From positions 1 to 51,849 of the forward strand of contig JAEUUD010000002.1 of the NCBI GenBank assembly GCA_016787625.1: 51,849 nucleotides of DNA. The letters are read 5' to 3'. Position 1 is the first letter of the stretch. The number at the start of each line of letters is the position of its first letter. Source of the stretch: Cyclobacteriaceae bacterium. GTDB lineage: Bacteria > Bacteroidota > Bacteroidia > Cytophagales > Cyclobacteriaceae. A program made the translations under genes and the position numbers. A model generated the notes under the pieces. That model was given only the letters and a program-made list of their open reading frames with translations, searched no databases and was not told where the DNA came from. Positions 1 through 7,697 of this stretch are shown here, one piece after another.

Positions 1-352
1 CGATCAGGTGAGTAATCGTATCCTTACGAATGCCAGGCACAGCCGCGAGACACTTGATTGCCGCGTCAAGACTGATGGCGAGGGCATGCCTTTGATATAG
101 CTCGATTCTTCTTTTAGTAGTAGGGAATGGCTCCAGGTCAGCAGCGTTTTCAAAAAAATGGAAATCCCTGGTTCTCCCATAATCCTCGATGACTGAATAC
201 CGGGTTTCAATACCGCTGGCGCGGAAGAGCACGCTGAGTTTTCGGGAATCGTCCGCCCCAAGCTGCATCGACCGGATCATAAAGTCGGCGATGGCTGACT
301 GACGCAGCTGATGAGGAGGAGTTGCTGTACCGATGGAGGTGATAAAACTCAT
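1..352 (-). CDS. Type III polyketide synthase (chalcone synthase-like), N-terminal part, cut by window edge
   Basis: The reverse strand reads open from an ATG at 350-352 to the window edge, giving 117 residues. The protein begins MSFITSIGTATPPHQLRQ, matching the thiolase-fold start of bacterial type III polyketide synthases (I-x-S-I-G-T-A-x-P followed by Q and a helix ending near DFM). The segment KLSVLFRASGIETRYSV is the family's strand with K..x.L...SGI..R. These enzymes condense acyl-CoA starters with malonyl-CoA into alkylresorcinols, alkylpyrones or related aromatic rings. The catalytic Cys-His-Asn triad lies beyond the edge, so activity cannot be judged. The gene is divergent from the UbiA gene with only 49 bases between starts, which suggests joint regulation. 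Family assignment is fairly sure; the product is unknown. Confidence 0.8.
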   Translation of the reverse strand, partial: MSFITSIGTATPPHQLRQSAIADFMIRSMQLGADDSRKLSVLFRASGIETRYSVIEDYGRTRDFHFFENAADLEPFPTTKRRIELYQRHALAISLDAAIKCLAAVPGIRKDTITHLI

Positions 353-401
353 CACTCAATAATAGGGCAAAAAAGATTACCTTGATCATGCGCAGCATTG
401 T

Positions 402-1295
402 ATGTTTTCACGATCCACCCTACTTCATCTCCGCATTCCATTTTCCTATTTCCTGCTTCCCATATTTCTCTTCTCCCTGGTGATCTCACCGAATTTGCTG
501 CAGCAACGGATGCTTTGGATCCTTGTCATCCTCCATATTTTTCTATACCCGGCCAGCAACGGTTTCAACAGTTATTACGATAAGGACGAAAAAAGCATCG
601 GCGGTTTGAAAAATCCGCCACCGGTTTCAATTGGGCTCTTGTGGATGTCCCTCCTCTTTGATGCCATCGCCCTGGTGCTTGGCGCACTCAAGATCAATCT
701 TGTATTTGCTGTTATGCTGTTTGTGTATGGGCTGGCGTCAAAAGCCTATAGTCATCCGGCGATCCGACTCAAGCAGTACCCCATAGCTGGCTGGTTGGTG
801 ACCGGGTTTTTTCAGGGATTTTTTACTTTTCAGATGTGCTACATCGGACTTAACAACTACCAGCCGGAAAGCGCATTGCTTCCGCAGGCTTGGATACCAG
901 CATCGCTAGCAAGCCTGATGCTGTTTGCCAACTACCCGATGACTCAGGTTTATCAGCATGAAGAAGACATGAAGCATGGTGATCGCACACTGAGTATGAT
1001 GCTCGGAATTAGAGGAACGTTCCTGTTTGCCGCCGGCTTTTTTGTATTGACTACGCTGGGGTTTGTGATCTACTTTTTGCAGTTCTATCAGCTACGTCAG
1101 GCATTGGGTTTCCTGACAGCCCTGGCGCCGGTTGGTTTGTATTTCGGTTATTGGTTCTGGAGGGTTTGGCACGACCCCACGAAAGCGGATTTCAGGCACG
1201 CCATGTGGATGAATTTTGTTTCGGCTACCAGCCTGGTGATATACTTCGTGTGGTTCTTGTTCGACACACACAACATAGGACAGTACCTTTTCTGA
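402..1295 (+). CDS. UbiA-family membrane prenyltransferase
   Basis: Polytopic membrane protein of 297 residues with about eight or nine hydrophobic helices. UbiA enzymes transfer a polyprenyl chain from its diphosphate to an acceptor inside the membrane, using two Asp-rich, Mg-binding motifs. The first is visible as NSYYDKDEK (about 56-64), the second as HEEDMKHGDRT (about 187-197). The first motif deviates from N-x3-D-x3-D in its last aspartate. The gene is divergent from the type III polyketide synthase, and a geranylgeranyl-reductase-like enzyme lies 1 kb away, so a prenylated polyketide or a lipid quinone-like product is a reasonable inference. It ends 5 bases before the convergent TIM-barrel gene. 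It could instead be a homologue acting on chlorophyll-type or menaquinone precursors; substrate is not predictable. Confidence 0.85.
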   Translation: MFSRSTLLHLRIPFSYFLLPIFLFSLVISPNLLQQRMLWILVILHIFLYPASNGFNSYYDKDEKSIGGLKNPPPVSIGLLWMSLLFDAIALVLGALKINLVFAVMLFVYGLASKAYSHPAIRLKQYPIAGWLVTGFFQGFFTFQMCYIGLNNYQPESALLPQAWIPASLASLMLFANYPMTQVYQHEEDMKHGDRTLSMMLGIRGTFLFAAGFFVLTTLGFVIYFLQFYQLRQALGFLTALAPVGLYFGYWFWRVWHDPTKADFRHAMWMNFVSATSLVIYFVWFLFDTHNIGQYLF

Positions 1296-1300
1296 AAGTA

Positions 1301-2224
1301 CTAGTCCATCATGGAAGCAGCGACTTTTTCCAGGAGGAGTTTGGTCCTGCGAATGCCTTCGTCTTCGGAAAATCGGGATGCATCATACTCGACCCCAACA
1401 TAGCCTCGGTAGCCTGAAGCTTTTACAATTTTCATCATTTTGACAAAATCGGTTTCGACGCAATTCCCGTCAGCATCCATGTCGAAGACTTTTGCACTAA
1501 CTCCTTTGGCGAAAGGCATTAACTCTTCAATCCCCTTGTAGCGATCGTACCATGGATCGCTGCCCCTGGAAAAATTACCAAAATCAGGAAGTGTTCCGCA
1601 GTTGGGCATACCGACAGATCGGATTACGCCGCTCAGCCATTGCCCGTTGGACGAATATCCGCCATGATTTTCGACAATAACGTTCATATTGGCCTGCTTT
1701 CCGTATTCACTCAATTTTCGTAGTCCATCAATTCCCGCAAGGGAAACAGATTCAGGTGATCCCTGTCCTGCGCAATTCACCCGTATGGAATGGCAACCGA
1801 GGAATTTTGCGGCATCGACCCACTTGTAATGATTCTCAACAGATTTGTTGCGTAAGGAAGTGTCAGTGTTTGCAAGTTCACCTTCGCCATCAACCATGAT
1901 GATGAGGCTTCGGACACCATTGTCCTCACAGCGCTTCTTTAACTCCTTGAGATACCCTTTGTCATTGGCTTTGTCAGCGAAAAAAACATTGACATACTCC
2001 ACCGCATCAATTCCAAAATCGCGTTTTGCTTTTGCAGGAAAATCAAGATTGGAGAGTTGACCTGAATTGAGGGAGCGATGAAGAGACCACTCAGCGAGAG
2101 AAATCTTGAAAAACGGTTTGTCAGCCGTTTCTGCAAACAGCGAAGCCGGAACCGAGGAAGATAGCGTTGTTCCTGCGGCAATGAGTCCGGCATGTTTTAG
2201 AAAATCTCTTCTTGTGGATGTCAT
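1301..2224 (-). CDS. Tat-exported sugar phosphate isomerase/epimerase-like TIM-barrel protein
   Basis: 307 residues. The start MTSTRRDFLKHAGLIAAG is a twin-arginine signal (RR-D-F-L-K, then a hydrophobic stretch ending near SLFA at about 31), so the mature protein is predicted to be exported folded. The rest resembles the xylose isomerase-like/AP endonuclease 2 TIM-barrel family: an early FGIDAVEYVN strand, VNCAGQG around 152, NVIVENHGGYSSNG around 181 with a metal-ligand-type Glu and His, LPDFGNF around 213, and a terminal YVGVEYDA strand. Members isomerise or epimerise sugars, often with a divalent metal; many in Bacteroidota are periplasmic and of unknown substrate. It sits between the UbiA gene and the flavoenzyme but has no evident link to a prenyl pathway. 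Confidence 0.82.
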   Translation of the reverse strand: MTSTRRDFLKHAGLIAAGTTLSSSVPASLFAETADKPFFKISLAEWSLHRSLNSGQLSNLDFPAKAKRDFGIDAVEYVNVFFADKANDKGYLKELKKRCEDNGVRSLIIMVDGEGELANTDTSLRNKSVENHYKWVDAAKFLGCHSIRVNCAGQGSPESVSLAGIDGLRKLSEYGKQANMNVIVENHGGYSSNGQWLSGVIRSVGMPNCGTLPDFGNFSRGSDPWYDRYKGIEELMPFAKGVSAKVFDMDADGNCVETDFVKMMKIVKASGYRGYVGVEYDASRFSEDEGIRRTKLLLEKVAASMMD

Positions 2225-2254
2225 GTTACAAATATTAAAATCACAGCAAATGAA

Positions 2255-3376
2255 TCAAAATGGTTTTCCGTGAGTCTGCCTGATCAGAAATTCTGCGACG
2301 GGTTTCATGTGGTTGGCAATTCCAACGGCGAGGTTGGAGCTCCAGACTCCTCCAAAAAGGTTTTGAATTTGTCTTCCGCTCCATAGCCGCCTGGCAAAAT
2401 GATGTCTCCAGTCCTGCGCATAACCCTTTTCCATCTTATCCCTTGAATAATTTGTGTCGGTACAGAAACGAAGAACATGCTCACTGGCCAGCTTCGCGCT
2501 GCGAATGGCCATCGCCATTCCATTCCCGCATAGCGGCGTGATCATGCCGGCAGCATCGCCGATCATCAATACATGGGCTTCTATCGGCCGCTTGGTTTCA
2601 AAGGATACCTCGTTGATCGACTCAGGCTTTTCGAAGAGATGCTCAGCCTGATCGAACAGACGATGGATGAATGGATTGCGGAACATCACCTCTTTTTCCA
2701 TAGCCGAAAGACTGCCCTTGGCTTTGATGTTTCTGCGATGGGTGAGGTAGCACAGATTGATTGTCTCTCCCTCTACCCGGCTGATGCCGCAATACCCATC
2801 CTGAAAATTGTGAAGACAGATCATATCATGCGGAAAGCTTGCCAGCCGGATGTGGTATTTGACGCCAACGTATGGAGAGCTTCTGGTCATGAAAGAGCGA
2901 TTCAATTGTTTGTCCAACCGCGATCGCTTGCCGAAGGCACCCAGAATGACATCAGCCTCAAGAGGCCCTGCCGTGGTGTCCAGATAAAACTGACGGCCGT
3001 CAAACCGGATATCCGTTACTTCAGTATGCTGGCGGACGGTTACCCCCAGACTTGTCGCGTACTGTTGTAGAAATTGATCAAAGACATACCTGCTAATGCC
3101 GAAGCCGCCAAGATCAAGTTGAAGATTGGCCTCAGCACCATTCACAGAAGTCAATTGAAACCGTGAAATGGACGATGGTTTTAGTTGCTCAGGGTAGCAC
3201 CCCAAATGGCGGAGATACGGCACCACTTCATTGGAAACATATTCGCCGCAAACACGGTGAAAGGGGTACTGGTTTTTTTCGACGACCTCGCTGCCAATGC
3301 CAGCTTTGGCAAGATGGATGGAAGTTACAAGGCCAGCCAGTCCGCCGCCCACAATAATGACTTTCTTATCGGGCAT
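2255..3376 (-). CDS. FAD-dependent oxidoreductase, geranylgeranyl reductase-like
   Basis: 373 residues. The N-terminus KKVIIVGGGLAGLVTS is the dinucleotide-binding GxGxxG fold, followed by E at the ribose-binding strand end (SEVVEKNQYPFHRVCGE). The late motif MIGDAAGMITPLCGNG (about 272-287) is the GD...P..G.G element that contacts FAD in the geranylgeranyl reductase/p-hydroxybenzoate hydroxylase superfamily. Enzymes of this group reduce isoprenoid double bonds or hydroxylate aromatic rings. In many Bacteroidota a homologue travels with a type III polyketide synthase, which supports a tailoring role here (inference). It follows the aspartyl protease gene on the same strand with a 41-base gap holding a 5-bp hairpin (3390-3404). 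Confidence 0.83.
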   Translation of the reverse strand: MPDKKVIIVGGGLAGLVTSIHLAKAGIGSEVVEKNQYPFHRVCGEYVSNEVVPYLRHLGCYPEQLKPSSISRFQLTSVNGAEANLQLDLGGFGISRYVFDQFLQQYATSLGVTVRQHTEVTDIRFDGRQFYLDTTAGPLEADVILGAFGKRSRLDKQLNRSFMTRSSPYVGVKYHIRLASFPHDMICLHNFQDGYCGISRVEGETINLCYLTHRRNIKAKGSLSAMEKEVMFRNPFIHRLFDQAEHLFEKPESINEVSFETKRPIEAHVLMIGDAAGMITPLCGNGMAMAIRSAKLASEHVLRFCTDTNYSRDKMEKGYAQDWRHHFARRLWSGRQIQNLFGGVWSSNLAVGIANHMKPVAEFLIRQTHGKPF

Positions 3377-3417
3377 TAAATGGTTTGTTGCGGTTGATCA
3401 CCGCCGTGAATGTACGA

Positions 3418-4653
3418 TCAGATTTGGTTCACCAGGATGAGCTTCTTGGAGAAGACTTTTCCTTCACGCAAAATCTCCAGTCGTAATCGTCGACCGGGCT
3501 TGACTTCCAGCAGATAATTGATGGCATTGAGATCAAACTCTGCAGCCGGAAGACCATTGATGGAAATCAATTCATCGCCCACCTGAAGTCCGGCATCTGC
3601 TGAGCAGGATCCCTTTCGAACATCGGTGATCTCATATCGACGTAACCTGGCTCCCTTGGCCTTGAAGGTGAGGCCACTCAGGTTAAACTCGAATTTCATC
3701 CCAAATGCCGCATTTTTCTTCATGTACATTTTTTCCATGGGAAAATTGAAGACAACCGTGAATCTTCTCAGGAGTTCCCCGCCTACGGCGCCATTCCTGA
3801 AGACATCTGTCGAGTTGATGCTATCGGTGTACCCATAGTCATCCGGGTTAGGAAAATTGGCAATGACATTATTGAGCTTGTATTGACCGAACTGGATGCT
3901 GTTGACCCTGGCAATCTTTCCGTTGATGACCCCTCCGATCCCCCTCCCGATAATACTGGTAATATGTTTTTCAGGAATAAAAATGGCGCTGTCGGAAATG
4001 GGATCAAGCACAAGGCCATGACTAGCACCAGTGTCAATGAGTAATTTGGAAGAAAGCACTTTTCCGTTCCTCATGGTAACGGGTACCTGAACGTATGGCT
4101 TGGTATCCTCGACGTGAATGGGTAACTCCTGAAAGCTTCGCTTTGGTTTGTAAAATTCGGGCGATGCAATCATCAGCCGCCTGGATTGATAGTCAATTTC
4201 AACGACAAACCGGCTGAACACTTCATATCCCAAAATCCCTTGAACATCAGTGCCGAGATAGTTGCGCAATTCAAGATAGTCCTGTTCGAGCACCAGCATG
4301 GCATGACCCTGTCCCTTGATGCCGGGCATATCAAGTGAAACGTTGTTGGTAATGTATGCCTCAACAATTTTTTCTCCGCCAGGTCCTGAAACCTGATACT
4401 TTCTGCTGTAGGGAAGGTTGAGGATATCGCTGAAAGCTTTTTCTGTTAGAATGGTTGTGCGCACACCTGTATCAAGGATAAACTTTAACGGAAGCTGTCC
4501 ATTGAGAACGACAGGGACAATAATAAGATTGTTGACAATCTCGATCGGGAATTCAACGCGTCGTTGTCCTGGCTTCAGGTGAAAACCAAGTTGCGCATGA
4601 CCGACAACAGAGATGGACAGGATCAGTCCTAACAGGAAATGACGAATGCGCAT
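3418..4653 (-). CDS. Exported aspartyl protease with two DTG motifs and a C-terminal PDZ domain
   Basis: Start chosen at the ATG at 4651-4653; a TTG one codon earlier is less likely. The 411-residue protein begins with a signal peptide (RIRHFLLGLILSISVVGHAQ). Two retropepsin-like halves follow: FILDTGVRTTILT at about 58-70 and LLIDTGASHGLVLD at about 205-218, each a D-T-G catalytic loop, so both halves of a pepsin-like active site may be supplied by one chain. The C-terminal 90 residues are a PDZ domain, with GSCSADAGLQVGDELISING as its core. It is probably periplasmic or membrane-associated; substrates are unknown. The LOG gene lies upstream on the same strand across a 54-base gap and the flavoenzyme lies downstream. 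Confidence 0.85.
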   Translation of the reverse strand: MRIRHFLLGLILSISVVGHAQLGFHLKPGQRRVEFPIEIVNNLIIVPVVLNGQLPLKFILDTGVRTTILTEKAFSDILNLPYSRKYQVSGPGGEKIVEAYITNNVSLDMPGIKGQGHAMLVLEQDYLELRNYLGTDVQGILGYEVFSRFVVEIDYQSRRLMIASPEFYKPKRSFQELPIHVEDTKPYVQVPVTMRNGKVLSSKLLIDTGASHGLVLDPISDSAIFIPEKHITSIIGRGIGGVINGKIARVNSIQFGQYKLNNVIANFPNPDDYGYTDSINSTDVFRNGAVGGELLRRFTVVFNFPMEKMYMKKNAAFGMKFEFNLSGLTFKAKGARLRRYEITDVRKGSCSADAGLQVGDELISINGLPAAEFDLNAINYLLEVKPGRRLRLEILREGKVFSKKLILVNQI

Positions 4654-4707
4654 CAAGCAATTTTGTGCAGACTAAAACTATCAAAAAAAATCAGTACGGA
4701 TAAATAC

Positions 4708-5250
4708 TTAAACGGTAACTACCCCCAGCGTGGTGAGCAATTTTTCAGGAGAATTTTCAACGACAAGGAATTGAAGGTTGACTGGATGGAGGAAGCCTTT
4801 GTCCGACATCAATTTCATCTGTGCCACGAGGGGTGAGAAGAATGAATCGACATTCAGTAATCCCACAGGCTGATCAATCAGTCCCAGTTGTCTCCATGTA
4901 AGAATCTCAGCAAGCTCATCCAGCGTACCCCATCCTCCGGGAAGGGCAACAAACACATCAGCCATATCGGCCATTCGTTTCTTGCGTTCGTGCATGGACT
5001 GAACAACAACGAGGTCGGTTAGCCCCTTATGGCCCACCTCACGGTTTTGAAGAAAATCAGGAATCACGCCCGTAACGCGGCCGCCGGCAAGTAATGCAGC
5101 ATCTGCCACCAGACCCATAAGCCCGATGTTGCCTCCTCCATAAATCAATTGATGCCCGGTTTGCGCAATGCGCCTCCCGGTTTCGCGGGCGATGTCTGCG
5201 TAAACGGGATCAGCTCCTGTGCTGGAACCGCAAAAAACGCATACATTCAT
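4708..5250 (-). CDS. LOG family nucleosidase (cytokinin riboside 5'-monophosphate phosphoribohydrolase type)
   Basis: 180 residues, the usual length for TIGR00730/LOG proteins. The N-terminus NVCVFCGSSTGADPVY and the internal YGGGNIGLMG are typical. The signature PGGWGTLDELAE (about 103-114) carries the PGGxGTxxE nucleotide-binding and catalytic element, and R88/K89-type residues precede it (MHERKKRMADMADVF). The enzymes cleave the N-glycosidic bond of (modified) AMP, releasing ribose 5-phosphate. In non-plant-associated bacteria the physiological role is nucleotide salvage or unclear. It follows the 35-residue microprotein by 14 bases and probably shares its promoter (5393-5424). Confidence 0.9.
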   Translation of the reverse strand: MNVCVFCGSSTGADPVYADIARETGRRIAQTGHQLIYGGGNIGLMGLVADAALLAGGRVTGVIPDFLQNREVGHKGLTDLVVVQSMHERKKRMADMADVFVALPGGWGTLDELAEILTWRQLGLIDQPVGLLNVDSFFSPLVAQMKLMSDKGFLHPVNLQFLVVENSPEKLLTTLGVVTV

Positions 5251-5264
5251 GACCGAAAATCGGG

Positions 5265-5372
5265 TCAGTGTTTAATGTCGTGCTCGTTTTTGCTAATGGT
5301 CTTGTTTGGGAAAATCCAAACAGAGAGAATTGCCAGAACAAAAAGTGCGATAACTACACCGAAGACTGCCAT
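5265..5372 (-). CDS. Small single-span membrane microprotein (35 residues), unrecognised
   Basis: An ATG at 5370-5372 on the minus strand opens a 35-codon frame to TGA at 5265-5267. The product starts MAVFGVVIALFVLAILSVWI, one clear transmembrane helix, followed by a short charged tail FPNKTISKNEHDIKH. A purine-rich AAGGAAA lies about 8 bases before the start, and a Bacteroidota-type promoter match (TTTG, 20 bases, TTAATTTG) lies at 5393-5424. The LOG gene begins 14 bases downstream. Hydrophobicity, ribosome-site spacing and promoter together make it a likely real gene, although I recognise no family. It could be a regulator or stabiliser of a membrane complex, but nothing in the sequence says which. 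Confidence 0.6.
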   Translation of the reverse strand: MAVFGVVIALFVLAILSVWIFPNKTISKNEHDIKH

Positions 5373-5392
5373 AGTTTGTTTCCTTATTTTTT

Positions 5393-5424
5393 CAAATTAA
5401 GCCCCTTTTGCACTCTCATCCAAA
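5393..5424 (-). promoter_or_regulatory. Candidate Bacteroidota promoter for the microprotein-LOG unit
   Basis: On the minus strand TTTG (complement of 5421-5424) is followed after exactly 20 bases by TTAATTTG (complement of 5393-5400), one base off the TAnnTTTG -7 consensus of the Bacteroidota primary sigma factor. Spacing fits the known 17-23 base window. Transcription would begin roughly 15 bases before the microprotein ATG. Confidence 0.5.
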
Positions 5425-5471
5425 CGTGTAACCTGAGTCCCTCATTTGATGTTAAAATGCATTAATCTTCT

Positions 5472-6029
5472 ATGAAAATCGTTCTTCTTAGCATCGGGGT
5501 ATTGGTCGCAGGCCTTTTTATAGGCTATGTTGTGTGGAGGTATCAAACAAAATCCTATAGCCCCGAAAACAGCGTAGACTTTGTCGACGGCAACCTGCGT
5601 GTTTCGGTGTTCTACAATCGACCTTTCAAGAAAGGAAGGGTCATCTTTGGGGGGTTGGTTCCCTATGGACAAACCTGGCGGACTGGCGCCAACGAGGCAA
5701 CAACGTTTGAATCAACCCAGGACGTCATTATCGATGGAAAGAAACTGAAAAAAGGTAAGTACTCCTTGTGGACGGTGCCTAACGAGACGAGTTGGGAAAT
5801 TGTATTCAACAAAACGATTCCGCCGTGGGGAATTGACGTTATGAATAACAGCCTGGCAGCACGCGATCCTAAAGGTGATGTGCTATCCGTTGTAGTACCA
5901 GTGGTAACATCACCAAAAGAGATTGAACAGTTCACCGTGACCCTTGAAAAATCCGGTGATGCCATGGAACTGATTCTCCTTTGGGATAAAACAGTAATCG
6001 CTGTCCCGATTTCCCTCAGTGAACAATAA
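5472..6029 (+). CDS. DUF2911 family membrane-anchored protein
   Basis: 185 residues. The N-terminal helix MKIVLLSIGVLVAGLFIGYV anchors the protein; the remainder is predicted to be extracytoplasmic. The DUF2911 core is recognisable: VDGNLRVSVFYNRPFKKGR, GGLVPYGQTWRTGANEATT (about 62-80), a K-L-K-KGKYSLWTVP segment and WEIVFNK. The function of the family is not known; it is common in Bacteroidota, usually as a secreted beta-rich domain. The last 14 bases overlap the 3' end of the convergent PD40/OmpA-like gene. Confidence 0.85.
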   Translation: MKIVLLSIGVLVAGLFIGYVVWRYQTKSYSPENSVDFVDGNLRVSVFYNRPFKKGRVIFGGLVPYGQTWRTGANEATTFESTQDVIIDGKKLKKGKYSLWTVPNETSWEIVFNKTIPPWGIDVMNNSLAARDPKGDVLSVVVPVVTSPKEIEQFTVTLEKSGDAMELILLWDKTVIAVPISLSEQ

Positions 6030-7590
6030 CGCTTATGAGGGTACGCCTTTTTTCCGGCAGCGCCTCGCTGATTGCTTTTCCGGAGGACGCAAGATGTTCT
6101 TTTGAAATTCCTTCGCGAATCAGCGCCCGCTCAATGGCTTTTGCCTGCGCCAGCGTTCGGTCATTGTGATACCTTGCTTTCACCACAATGGAATCCCGGG
6201 TTGCCGTTGTAACCGAATCCACTTGATAGGTGACTGGAATCTTTATTGAATCGTACCGCACCTCTGTAAGGTCTGCCGTTTGCAATGAATCCTCAACATA
6301 TCCCGACAACGTCACTTCAATGGCAAAGGCATGACCAGCGTTTCCCTGAATGAACCGGGTTAGTCTTCTGATTTCCTGTTTGCTTGAAGGTGACAACTCA
6401 GAAGAGTGCGGGACAAAGGATATCCCTGCGAGGTCAATCGCAGATCCTGAGGATGCTGGCCCCAGTGACGCCTCTACACGTTCAACCATGGGCATTTCTC
6501 CACTTCGCAGGTCAAACAATTTTGAATAGAATGTAAAGTTGTCCTGCTCGGGTTCAATAGAAAGATCATAGAGGCCGCCATAGTTCATGTAAGCCACAAA
6601 GGTTCCTGAGGCATCCGGTTTGGTGGTGTACGTCGCCTGCTGGTCGTTCAAGTCGTAAATGGTAATAAATGGTGATCCGAGATTGGACGGACCTGCTACT
6701 TTTCCTTCAAGCCGCAGGGTTCCCCTGGGTCTGACCTCCTGCGGAAAAAGCCATTCAACGAGTTCACTGCTTCGTTGACCCGCCTGGTCACGCAGCAGGT
6801 ACATTCCAACAGATGTCGCGCTGACATACTGGTCATCGCCGGTGGTATTCGCGAAATCAAGTGCAACAGGATTGCTCCAGGCCCCTTTCTCAAACCGGGT
6901 CAGGTAAAGATCCATCCCGCCCTTGTTTGGACGTAGCTTGTCAGATGAAAACACCAATGAAACTCCGTCTCCCATGATTCTTGGGGTCTGTGAGTTTCCT
7001 GTATTAATGTTGGCCGGCATTTCAACAGGCGTATCCCATTGCCCGTTTGCCTTCTTTTTCATGACCATGAGCTTGCATTCAGAGGCGGATTGAAAGTCCA
7101 TCCGTTCGCACCGCATATAATAAAGGGATGAACCATCAAGGGAAAGAGAGGGGCAACCGTCGTGACCTTTGGAATTGGCGGGAAGCAGCATGTTGACAGG
7201 GTCATCCCATCGCGTGCCTGTCCATTGGCTGGTATATAAATCAAATCCACCCATTCCGTTGGACCTCAGGTTGGTAATAAAGAGTGTTTTTCCATCGGCA
7301 CTCAATGCATAACCTTTGGCGAAATTGAGTTTGTTGTTGACAGATTTGGGCATGATGACCGGGTCCTTCCAATTGACACCCTGCCGTGTGGTAAAACTCA
7401 TCGTGTTGGCGTGGTCTTCCTCAACGTCTGCGAGATAAACCATTGAATTACCATCAAGGCTGATGTAGGGAGCAAAGTTGTTGATGGCAGGATGATTTAG
7501 ATTGGCAGGTAGTTTTCGTTGTTTGGCTTGCGCAAATCCCTGAATCGAAACCAAAGTGAGAAGACCTGTGATGGTGAAGCGTGCAATCAT
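6016..7590 (-). CDS. Exported PD40 beta-propeller / CRD-like / divergent OmpA-C-like protein
   Basis: Start placed at the ATG at 7588-7590 because it opens a clean signal peptide (MIARFTITGLLTLVSIQGFA); an in-frame start 66 bases earlier would bury it. The 524-residue protein has about five PD40/WD40-like propeller repeats (for example APYISLDGNSMVYLAD, YALSADGKTLFITN, CPSLSLDGSSLYYMRC, about residues 25-290), then a carboxypeptidase-regulatory-like beta domain (LRLEGKVAGPSNLGSPFITI, about 300-385). It ends with an OmpA-C-like region: ISFVPHSSELSPSSKQEI, later NDRTLAQAKAIERALIREGI, ending EKRRTLISVIVH. The OmpA part carries an insert and seems to lack the usual peptidoglycan-binding T-D-x-x-G loop. 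Domain order resembles PorE of the type IX system without its TPR part. It is divergent from the HisA-like gene. Confidence 0.8.
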   Translation of the reverse strand: MIARFTITGLLTLVSIQGFAQAKQRKLPANLNHPAINNFAPYISLDGNSMVYLADVEEDHANTMSFTTRQGVNWKDPVIMPKSVNNKLNFAKGYALSADGKTLFITNLRSNGMGGFDLYTSQWTGTRWDDPVNMLLPANSKGHDGCPSLSLDGSSLYYMRCERMDFQSASECKLMVMKKKANGQWDTPVEMPANINTGNSQTPRIMGDGVSLVFSSDKLRPNKGGMDLYLTRFEKGAWSNPVALDFANTTGDDQYVSATSVGMYLLRDQAGQRSSELVEWLFPQEVRPRGTLRLEGKVAGPSNLGSPFITIYDLNDQQATYTTKPDASGTFVAYMNYGGLYDLSIEPEQDNFTFYSKLFDLRSGEMPMVERVEASLGPASSGSAIDLAGISFVPHSSELSPSSKQEIRRLTRFIQGNAGHAFAIEVTLSGYVEDSLQTADLTEVRYDSIKIPVTYQVDSVTTATRDSIVVKARYHNDRTLAQAKAIERALIREGISKEHLASSGKAISEALPEKRRTLISVIVH

Positions 7591-7697
7591 CGATCTAAAT
7601 TTAATCAAAAGCACACCATAGCAGGAATCATGCCCCTGCTGGAAATTTGGCCGCACAACTGGTCACAGGTTGGAAAAAATGATTTAGATTCGGGTCA

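Noticed and set aside
2573..3070. 165-codon open frame on the plus strand inside the flavoenzyme gene
   Set aside because: It is antisense to a well-conserved gene with clear FAD motifs and its product shows no recognisable domain; it is a codon-bias shadow.
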